NCBI GenBank assembly: GCA_021432635.1
Contig: MU270024.1
Span: 744,001-808,000, forward strand
Length of the DNA: 64,000 bases
Direction of reading: 5' to 3'
Source of the DNA: Thozetella sp. PMI_491
Taxonomy: Eukaryota; Ascomycota; Sordariomycetes; Chaetosphaeriales; Chaetosphaeriaceae
Positions 56,123 to 64,000 of this stretch are shown in pieces. The translations under genes and the position numbers were made by a program. The notes beneath the pieces are model-generated. The model worked only from the letters and a program-made list of their open reading frames with translations. It was not told where the DNA came from and did no database searches. The stretch's first letter is position 1. The number at the start of each line of letters is the position of its first letter.

Positions 56123-58153
56123 ATGCTTCTTCGCGGAAACGATGCCTTCATCCAACTCCTCTCACACTCGATTTATGACGCACTAGAATCAGAATTCAAG
56201 CAGATACGGCTGGTTAGATTAGACCCTCAATCAACTGCAGTAGCCGAAATCCGATGCCGTTTATTGACTGTCTCCCTCGAAAACCCGCCCGCCTACCAAG
56301 CACTCTCTTACGTGTGGGGAGATTCGAGGAATCGGCAGATAATCTACATCGACGGTATCTGTCTACCGGTCACGCTGAACCTTGCGGCAGCACTACAGCG
56401 GCTTCGCCACCCTCATGAAGAAGTTGTTCTATGGATAGATGCTATCTGCATTGACCAGAGCAACTTGTCAGAGAGGAGCAGCCAGGTCAAGATGATGGGG
56501 GAGATTTATAGAGCGGCACAGCGCGTTTTAGCCTGGCTAGGGGAGGAGGTAGATGGCAGCCGTGCTGCCTTCGCTTTCATGAAGAATGACCTGGTGCACA
56601 GGTGGAATCCAAAAAATACAGCGAGCCGAGCCTTTAGTGATACCAGGGAGTCGCTGCTCGCGCTGTTTGGGCGGCCATACTGGTGGCGAGTATGGACGCA
56701 ACAGGAGATGGCCTTATCACGACAGCTAATCTTCCTGTGTGGAGCCGATGAGATCAGCCTAGAACGCTTGGAAGAATTCAAGGGCCAGTGGAACCACAAG
56801 GTCGAAGTGAACCCGCTGAACATGCCAGATGTCCACGAACTTGACAGCGAGCTCTCACTTACCATATCATCGGCTGGAATCGGCCTTTTCTTCCGACGAG
56901 TGATTCAAGAAAGGCGGAGCCTCAATTTGGAATATCTGATCGACAAAGGGCGTCTTTGCAAAGCGACAGACCCTAGAGACATGCTGTACGGTATGATATC
57001 TGGATATGAGGGAGGAAATTCCCTCATAGAACCGGACTATACCTTAAGCACTGCCAAGGTCTACGCCAATTTCATCCGATCGGGCTTATTGAATACCGGC
57101 CGATTGATGCTTGACGGCAGTAACGGGATCGGAAAGGATTTCTATTTCGAACCGCAACTTCCTGTGCCGAATCTGCCGACGTGGGTTCCGGACTACACGG
57201 CCAGGCCAAAGCGGATCACGAGCCCCACCGAGTCAGGGCTATCGGATCATCATTCTGGAGCTGCAGGTACTACAATGGCAAGAGCGTTCATCAGCGAAGA
57301 TGGCAACATTCTAAGGGCAGCTGGTCTAGTAGTTGACGAAATCGAAGACTTTCGCGTCAATACCTATCCAGCACTTGACGGATCCTCCTTCTGTGGCATG
57401 GTGTTTCCAGAGCGCGAGAGACCCCAGCCAGGCGGAATGCCAACAGCGCAAGCGTTCTTCCGGAGTCTTGCTTTTCTTACACACCGATCGGATACTATCG
57501 ATCCGGGGAGCTTCAGATTCCGGCACTACAGTGACATGGCTCATGGCTTTCTTCTCCACACCATTGGAAAATCACTGGTCAGAGACCCACGGTTCCATCC
57601 CAAGTTTCACGAGCTTGTGAGTCTTTTCGTTAGTTTCGGGACACCGGAGGAAGAGATAGACCAGGCCTTGAGGCGGCATGGGCTGCACATATATCTATTT
57701 CTAGGTGTTTCCGGCGCGGTAAATCATATGATGGAAGCCTGCCGTAATGTCGGTCTGGCGGGAATTGCCCACTTCACCCCAGAGGACTTTCTGGAGGGCC
57801 TTTATGGGGCTACAGCATCCCGCTATCGGCTTAATCTGAGGACCCTGGAGTGGCGTGAGCCGGACAATACTAGAGCGAGCAATAGGTACTCGACCATTCT
57901 CAGAGTAGGATTTCACGATTCTCTCTTTGTCACCCCGGCGGGCTATATTGGGAGAGGGCCTCCAGGTGTGCAAAGAGGTGACCGACTTTGTGTGCTACTG
58001 GGATGCAGAACACCACTGATCATTCGGAAATTCGGTGGATACTATCGGGTTGTTGGATCCTGCTTTGTGCCTGCTCTCATGGACGGCGAGGCAGTCGGAT
58101 CCTCAGTGGCACCATCAGAACTAGAGCAGCTTGTTGATATTGAATTTCACTGA
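56123..58153 (+). CDS. HET-domain protein
   Basis: Intact single-exon gene of 676 residues. The longer frame upstream begins with GTG; the first ATG is 56123 (MLLRGNDAFIQLL). HET signatures are YQALSYVWGDSRN near residue 57, LNLAAALQRLRHP, VVLWIDAICIDQSN near 100, MMGEIYRAAQRVLAWLGEE and PYWWRVWTQQEMALSRQLIF. Downstream DPRDMLYGMISGYEG and NLPTWVPDYTARP follow, and the C-terminal GYIGRGPPGVQRGDRLCVLLG ends the protein as in the 15.6-18.2 kb HET protein. Both belong to the same subclass, but the sequences differ widely, so they are not recent duplicates. Expected role: effector of vegetative incompatibility. Confidence 0.93.
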   Translation: MLLRGNDAFIQLLSHSIYDALESEFKQIRLVRLDPQSTAVAEIRCRLLTVSLENPPAYQALSYVWGDSRNRQIIYIDGICLPVTLNLAAALQRLRHPHEEVVLWIDAICIDQSNLSERSSQVKMMGEIYRAAQRVLAWLGEEVDGSRAAFAFMKNDLVHRWNPKNTASRAFSDTRESLLALFGRPYWWRVWTQQEMALSRQLIFLCGADEISLERLEEFKGQWNHKVEVNPLNMPDVHELDSELSLTISSAGIGLFFRRVIQERRSLNLEYLIDKGRLCKATDPRDMLYGMISGYEGGNSLIEPDYTLSTAKVYANFIRSGLLNTGRLMLDGSNGIGKDFYFEPQLPVPNLPTWVPDYTARPKRITSPTESGLSDHHSGAAGTTMARAFISEDGNILRAAGLVVDEIEDFRVNTYPALDGSSFCGMVFPERERPQPGGMPTAQAFFRSLAFLTHRSDTIDPGSFRFRHYSDMAHGFLLHTIGKSLVRDPRFHPKFHELVSLFVSFGTPEEEIDQALRRHGLHIYLFLGVSGAVNHMMEACRNVGLAGIAHFTPEDFLEGLYGATASRYRLNLRTLEWREPDNTRASNRYSTILRVGFHDSLFVTPAGYIGRGPPGVQRGDRLCVLLGCRTPLIIRKFGGYYRVVGSCFVPALMDGEAVGSSVAPSELEQLVDIEFH

Positions 58154-58996
58154 ACGAAATTGGTCTTGCCTGCACACCAAAGTAGCTTGGGAGCGAGCTT
58201 CTAGCTGATCGCCAGCGCTGATAGCTGGTAGCAAGGGCTGCTTACGGACCGGCTCGGGGAATATGGAGACCCTAAGCACAGCTGCAAAGCTGGATAGTAA
58301 AGCCGGTTCGCTGGCTTATACAATAGCTCCAATAAATAGCCTGCACCTGTATAAAAGAACTGGCTCGCGGAATAATTAGCTTACTGATTGACTGGCTTGT
58401 TTATACGTGGTGGCTGTGATGTTTTGTCGTGAGAAAGGCTGGTGTTCGAATCTCCTGCTTGTGGCTAGGGAGGGGCCGTTGCGGCTGAACCCGGCCCCAA
58501 TTGCCCAAAACGACATAAAGGGCCGGGGATTTATCTTTATCGTATATAAATTCTTCTCTTCATTGGTTCTTTATTTGGTAGCTTCTCCATCCGGACGCCT
58601 GGTACTTTTGTACAAGAAAACCTCGAGCGATATGATAACAAGCAAATGCGACGTGCAGGTGCGCAAACACTGTTACACGGGGTGCCTTGAAATGTGGGAA
58701 TCCACGTGCTTCCTTCGATCAGCCTTACCACGCCCATACAACTCAGCGCCAAGCCGGCGGCAACCTCAGCTGGTTGGGTAAGGAAGCTATGGGATACGAA
58801 GTTATCGCTGGGCGTTACTGCTGTGCCGTGCTTTGATGCGACGTTGGTCCGCAAACCAGCCTATCAAAGGCGCCGCGCGCGTCTTGGCTTCCATGGGTGG
58901 TGCCAACGGCGCTGCACCCTTAAGATGCCCATCGTACCCCCCTTTTTGAGGCCAACGACCAGCTAAACATTGTTCTTCGAAACTTTGCGGCCGCTG
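58154..58996. other. Intergenic
   Basis: 840 bp with repeated GCTGGTAGC/AGCTGGATAG-like words (58200-58330) and a B-box-like GTTCGAATC at 58446. No gene supported. Confidence 0.4.
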
Positions 58997-61505
58997 ATGG
59001 AGGCTCGCCAAAGCGCCCCTGGCGCGACCCGCCCGGGCCCCCAGCCATCACCGCGTCCCGCGTCCCCTCTTCTGGACGACTCGCTACGGCGATACCGCAC
59101 AACTTTTCTCGTTGTCCTGGTTTACGCGACATTATTGTTGCTCCCTTGGGTGGTCACCTGCACTCTCAACCACAGAGGCTCCTTGCTCTTCGACGCTCCA
59201 TATACCTCTAACCTGGGCGCGATCATTGACAGCGACCTTGCGGGTATCCAAAAATGGAGAGTCGCCATTTCCGTCTTGAATGGTTTAAACGCTGTTCTTG
59301 CCGTGCCCGTTGCGCTCTATGTCGTTTCGCATGCTGCTACAGCGTTCGTTCAACGGAGCCATAAGAGAAAGACCATGAATGCTAGGACCTTGTTCTCCCT
59401 GGCTGACATGCCCTGGATACATACCCATCGTGGCAAGCCGGCCCTCTGGGAGGTCCTCTTTCTGCTGTTTTTTGCCTTGAGTATGTTCCGAGCTTCCCTC
59501 TCTCCAAATTCCATACCCACTCCTCATTCCAAGGCATGCGATCTTAACCATCTATATCTTTGCAGTCCTAGCCACACCACCCGTCCTCTCAGGTCTTGTG
59601 GACATGGAAAGAATTCGGGTTCTGCTATGCAGAGATATCCCTTATATCGACAGAAACTCACGTTGTTACTCGGAGTTGTACACGAGTTACAATACTGATA
59701 GCCACGGCATTACGGGATTTGACCTCGCCCTGGACGCAGAGCCCTATGCTATGAATCAAATGTACAGCTCGGACATTTCGAATGCACTTAGTTCTAAGCT
59801 CATGGGCGACCTTGAAGACAACGGATCTTTTTTTCCCGAGTATCAGAACCCAAACAAGAGCTTTGCCGCCGTTGTCTCGCCTAACAACGCCACTACCGGC
59901 CTGCTTCGATATCACGCTTTGCGCATGAACTCGACGGTGTCCTGCAATCCTTTGTCACGCGACCAGTTCTCAGCCGCGTGTCCGGGAGACAGTGCACTGA
60001 TAGGCAACTTCACAACCGCAGCGGGGGACTATGCTAAGTGGTGTGTCCCACGCTCGAAGGACTTACCCTGGCCCAACATCAGAGATCGAGTAGACATCAC
60101 CGAAGAAGTTGTAGTAGACTGGTCTCTGGCGCTGAATAGCACCGTCTATACACTTGCAAACTATTACTTGGTGCGAAGGGTTGGTCCGAACAGCGCATTA
60201 AACAGCAACTTCACCATGCGCTGTGTAGCGACCACATCACGGGGATACTTCGAGCTTCCAAGCGAGCACAACAACAACACTTATGGTCCATTGCTTACGA
60301 CATGGCCAATAATTAACGACCTGGCCTCTAATTTCAATGATCGAGACGCGCGAGGTAATATCCTTAGTGATGATAGGTACGTACTATGCGTTTGCCATGG
60401 GCAGCTTCTATTTCGCATCCTAGACTAACGGCGGTCGGAACGCGAATATAGCACTGGCCGCTATTACGGCAGCGTCGATGCCTCTAAAACAAATTACGGA
60501 CCTTTGTGGTCTTTCATGTTCTCATCGATCGGCGACGATTCTTGGCTTGATAGTTTCGCAACTGTTTTGAAGAGCAATAGCAATTCAAGCGACGCAATTG
60601 ACATACATGATGCATTGCGTAGTCGTTGTCGGACAGGTATCCCACTCTCAAGCTATAACCCTGAGGAATCGTCCATTGGTTTTAGCGGCAGCGACCTACT
60701 CTGCAGTTATCTTTCCTTCCCCCCGATGACCATCGAGGCTACGGAGACGGACTATATGAACGCGGTCGCATTAAACTGGTTTTATGGTTTCAGCAATGCT
60801 ACGTCTGCCGTATCATCTATCAGCAAGGCAGTTAATCGGGGCAATCAGGTGTTGTTAAATCTCTCGGGAAAACGGTGGATATATTCAGCACCGGGATTTG
60901 AAATCATCAAACCAAGGGTGACCACTGCAGCACTGGCTACTATCTCCGCCTTGATTGGACTCCAGCTCGCTATTTACCTTGTCCTACTTGTTTACATATA
61001 CCAAGCACCTACTTTTGGGCGGCGTCTCACGTCAACTGCTATTGCGACCATGGGAGCCCAGTTGGCCGCGAAAGGTGTCGAGCTTCCCCCTTTACGTTCC
61101 TCTAGCAAAGAGGAGCGCGCCAAGGCACTCGCCAAGCTTGACAATATAGACGGCTTGATAGGTGTCGACGAGCCTTTGGACGAAAGTGTGAACGGGGCGG
61201 CTCCTCCAGCACCAACAGTCGCCGGCGTCGCCGCGCTGCGTGGGAGCTCGGAGCAGAGACGGGTATCTCTATCCTCACGGAATAGTCCACCCCCTTATCA
61301 GCGCCAAGCACACCCAGGCGAAGAGACGTACGAGCTTAGAGATATCGATATATCGGAGGACCCGGTGGGATCGGCGCCTTCATATTTCCCATCCAACCCG
61401 AGAACTTCGGCGCTACCAGCTCTAGCAGTTGGGGGGGTGGGGTTACTGCCAAGAAGAACACCAAAGAAGCCGATAAGCAAGCCAATTGCCGACACGCCAG
61501 TATGA
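58997..61505 (+). CDS. Fungal membrane glycoprotein of unknown function
   Basis: Exons 58997-59480, 59566-60376 and 60452-61505 give 782 residues. Introns are 85 and 75 nt with CTTAAC/CTAAC branch sites. Predicted topology: three hydrophobic segments near the N-terminus (FLVVLVYATLLLLPWVV at about 37-53, VLNGLNAVLAVPVALYVV and EVLFLLFFALSILATPPVL) and one near 590-612 (ALIGLQLAIYLVLLVYIY). The large loop between the third and fourth carries many Asn-x-Ser/Thr sites and cysteines, so it faces the cell exterior. A long Pro/Ser-rich cytoplasmic tail follows (NSPPPYQRQAHP). I do not recognise a named domain; similar layouts are common in fungal hypothetical membrane proteins. Start MEARQSAPGATRPGP; the upstream in-frame start is TTG only. 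Confidence 0.8.
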
Positions 61506-62589
61506 TGTACGAGCGAGATGACCTTTTTGTTTGTCTGACGATGGGGACGCCTATTCTCGATGCAATCACGCCGTTGTACGATGAACAGTCTAATACTGTA
61601 TTGTCCCCGACGCGGAAACAGGCGGTGAGAGCCAAGGGATCAAATAATGGATTAATATTGCTCGGGGCTGAGGTATAGAGGTTAGTCATGGAAGGATGGA
61701 CGGGGAGACATATATAGCAGTAATATTTATTAATTACTGGAGAGCTAGCTACAATTTCCATCCATAAGACAAGTAGTTAACAACACATGCTAGCGCCCTC
61801 TGGCGTTGTGCAGGTCGGCTTGCCAGCATCAAACGTTATGTTTCATTTGCGCTTCCGATGTCGGGGATTTGCTATACCTTACTCATTATTCTGGAAAATG
61901 GTAAGGTACCTACCTACTAAGTAGGTAGTGCCTGGGTTTGATTTGCTGAATAGGCCGAAATATTTTTATTGAAGTGAGAAAGAGGGGAAACAAGACGAGG
62001 AGATTGAAAAGATAGATAATATTTGCTGAGATGGAAAAGGATATATCCCCTCTTCCCCATCTCTTTAAAGGTATTTGGACAGTGCGTAGTAGTTTTATGA
62101 ATATCTGGTCTTCATTACCTACATCCAAGGCAATGAGAGGTCCGCGCCGCGAGAGGGACGGGTCCGCCCCGTATCACTACGATTGGCCATAGTCGATGAA
62201 AACTAGGCCAATTAGAGAAAATGGATGAATCACGACGACTTGGATTACTACAGGTTGGAGAACTCGCGCTAGATCTAGATGGTACGATCATAATGACATT
62301 TCCAAGGGAGCCCAACTCTGGTATTTCGCATCACGTGATCACCTGACGCAAATGAGGTATGAAGATCCTGTCGGTATATTCTTGCTGGTTTATACGATGC
62401 CCCTGGGGAAGGACCACTAATGGCCCTAGATGGGGCCCTATGAAGCACCCCTAAACACCTACCTTTGTATGGCTACTCTTAAAAGAAGGCTTAAGGCATT
62501 TAGGAAGCTATTCCTCCCCTGGGGATCGTGTGACGTAAATATTACAGCTATCTAAGCCTATCTTGAAGTAAGCCTTGTTAGACTAGTAT
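61506..62589. other. Intergenic
   Basis: No gene seen. A perfect inverted repeat TACCTACCTACTAAGTAGGTA lies at about 61907-61927, a simple-sequence type frequent in fungal intergenic DNA. 62400-62590 may belong to the downstream transposon relic. Confidence 0.4.
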
Positions 62590-63045
62590 ATTAGGGGCTA
62601 TGCTGTATGCTTGTGATGGTGCTGGAAGGCTAGGCGCTTCACTATGTTGACAGGGTTTATGTAGGGCTTCTTGTGAGCCTTCCTACGTGCTTTGATGTAT
62701 GCCTTGAGGGTTGCTCTCACAGTTGAACGGCATAACTAGTGGCTAATCCTGCTAGGCGTTGAAAGGGCTTTGAGGCTATCCATACGATTTAGTGTAGCAC
62801 ATTGTAATAAGTGCCTGATGGCCCTCTCATCTAGTAATGGGGGCCTACTGCTTCTGGCTTTAGATTTAAAGGTGGTTTCGAGCCTATTGGGCTTCTTTTC
62901 GTGCGAGGAGACGATCGTATGGTGGATAGTGGTCTTGCTGTATCCCGTCTGGGCTATAATGGCCCTCTCACTTAAGCCAGCCATGTGGAGGCAGAAAATA
63001 TAGCCCCGCTGGGCTGGGGTAGGCTCCTTATTAAAAATCTTGGAA
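62590..63045 (-). mobile_element. Tc1/mariner-type transposase relic
   Basis: Minus-strand fragments match the DNA-binding N-terminus of Tc1-like transposases: EPTPAQRGYIFCLHMAGLSE, RAIIAQTGYSKTTIHHTIV (helix-turn-helix), SRPPLLDERAIRHLLQ and, in a shifted frame, TVRATLKAYIKARRKAHKKP with YINPVNIVKRLAF. The frame is broken by stops and no DDE catalytic part or terminal inverted repeats were located. The element is dead; limits are approximate. Confidence 0.65.
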
Positions 63046-63542
63046 ATGCTGACTATTTTTATGCTATAAATCTAGTTGATCAGTTGAAAATAACTCTTGT
63101 GGGGAGGATTTATGAAGGGGGGGTTATGGTGGTGTGTGTAACGGTGGCTTGTATGAGGGCTGAAAGTGGTCCGATACTTTTTAGACCCGATTGTACAAAA
63201 CTAAATATGGAGCAAGTTTACAGGGCACGCAGGGGCACACTATTTATTGTTGACTGCATGCTCGGCCACCGCATAACCAGTCGCAGTGCGTGTCTACAGC
63301 CAAGCTCTTGAGTGGCGTCGTTCAGCTGGGTGCTTTCACGGCAGGGCGCTAAGCTGTTGGCCGAGGCTGAGGCCAATCAATTAGCTGCTTGTCCACAGCG
63401 AACTGGGGCCTAAAGCTCACTGCGCAGTATATAACTAGCCTTCGGCTCGAATAACTAAAGCGGAGCTTACGCGGTCAGGCCGCGGAGGACGATTTATTAC
63501 TTTAACCAGCGTTTTTCCACCCAACGACTGAATGCTGCAAGC
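63046..63542. other. Intergenic
   Basis: About 500 bp upstream of the last gene. The frame at 62985-63311 overlaps the transposon relic and is not credible. Confidence 0.4.
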
Positions 63543-64000
63543 ATGGGCCGGATCTCGGACAACTTCAAGGCCAAAGCCTTCTCATGGCTCTCGGCTTTGT
63601 TCGCTTTTTCTGTCGCGCTTGCATGCTATTTTTATGTCCAAATAGTCCTCATCAATGAAGCGCCGCCTCCCAACTTTCTGCAGCTCAGCCCGGGCCGTAC
63701 CATCCTTGTGGTAAACGTCTTTGCTCATATTGTCGCATTCTTGATCTGGGGCCAGATTAGCGCCTCCCTCGAGGCCTGGCGATGGGCTCTCGCCTCGAGG
63801 CAGAAGGAGGGCCTGTCGCTCGGCTCATTCCTCGCCCTCAGCAGAGCCGTCGGACCGCTAGCGGTCGCTTCGCTGATACTGCTCCCCCGTCCCGGCCCTC
63901 ACTTGTTTTACTGCCTCAAGAGGTTTGTCGCACGCACCACCGTTCAGTCCAGTCCCCTGCCGTTTTAGTTGTCACTGTTTGCCAACTTCACCCCTGGTCA
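63543..64000 (+). CDS. Membrane protein, 3' end beyond the window
   Basis: Partial. ATG at 63543 opens MGRISDNFKAKAFSWLSALF. Hydrophobic helices at about 14-36 (WLSALFAFSVALACYFYVQI) and 55-75 (TILVVNVFAHIVAFLIWGQI) are followed by EAWRWALASR and LGSFLALSRAVGPLAVASLI. This order is common in fungal multi-pass membrane proteins of unknown function. The open frame closes at 63968, but a donor-like AAGAG|GTTTGT near 63921 suggests an intron, with the rest beyond the window. Possibly the same broad family as the 59-61.5 kb gene; not proven. Confidence 0.55.

Noticed and set aside
58400-58470. tRNA-like A- and B-box spacing (GTTCGAATC)
   Set aside because: Stem pairing fails and no cloverleaf forms; it could be a decayed SINE but evidence is too thin.

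Overview
The window is nuclear DNA of a filamentous ascomycete (Pezizomycotina). The evidence is short 45-120 nt introns with GT-AG ends and CTAAC-like branch sites, three HET-domain genes, a class I hydrophobin, Zn2Cys6 regulators, and AT-rich repeat copies that differ by transitions in the manner of RIP. No rRNA, convincing tRNA, CRISPR array or bacterial feature was seen. The content (non-self-recognition families, degraded transposons, broken genes) suggests an accessory compartment rather than conserved core. Exon models were built by hand from splice signals, frame continuity and remembered family features; no search was run.

Layout. 0.5-1.3 kb: secreted protein with a CBM1 remnant (-). 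2.5-9.0 kb: divergent pair, a HeLo-like plus pseudokinase protein (-) and an intact kinase fused to a long WD40 array (+). 9.2-15.5 kb: two inverted RIP-degraded repeat copies enclosing a short SR-type RRM protein, a methyltransferase and an unknown conserved protein. 15.6-23.9 kb: two HET genes around an aspartyl-protease-like secreted protein. 24.3-31.8 kb: truncated Zn2Cys6 regulator, epoxide hydrolase, second Zn2Cys6 regulator and a frameshifted MFS transporter. 34-35.8 kb: secretory Hsp70-like protein that has lost its ATP-site motifs. 37 kb: hydrophobin. 38-39.4 kb: unknown protein. 40.6-44.8 kb: ACS-family transporter divergent from a GH105 hydrolase gene that has a stop codon, with five 30-bp palindromic repeats between them. 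45-51 kb: frameshifted BTB gene and a C2H2 regulator broken by a 5-bp duplication. 52.3-55.2 kb: zinc-finger/coiled-coil protein. 56-58 kb: third HET gene. 59-61.5 kb: membrane glycoprotein. 62.6-63 kb: Tc1/mariner relic. From 63.5 kb: a membrane protein cut by the window end.

How genes may work together. The HeLo-pseudokinase and kinase-WD40 pair resembles a sensor kinase next to a membrane-active executor, as in RIPK3-MLKL. With the HET genes it suggests an allorecognition or cell-death island. The transporter and the signal-less GH105 enzyme fit uptake and intracellular cleavage of an unsaturated pectin disaccharide, but the enzyme gene is interrupted. The 25-32 kb block (hydrolase, regulators, transporter) looks like a small detoxification or metabolite locus. 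Several genes from 30 to 51 kb carry one small lesion each, some in homopolymers, so real decay and assembly error must be told apart.
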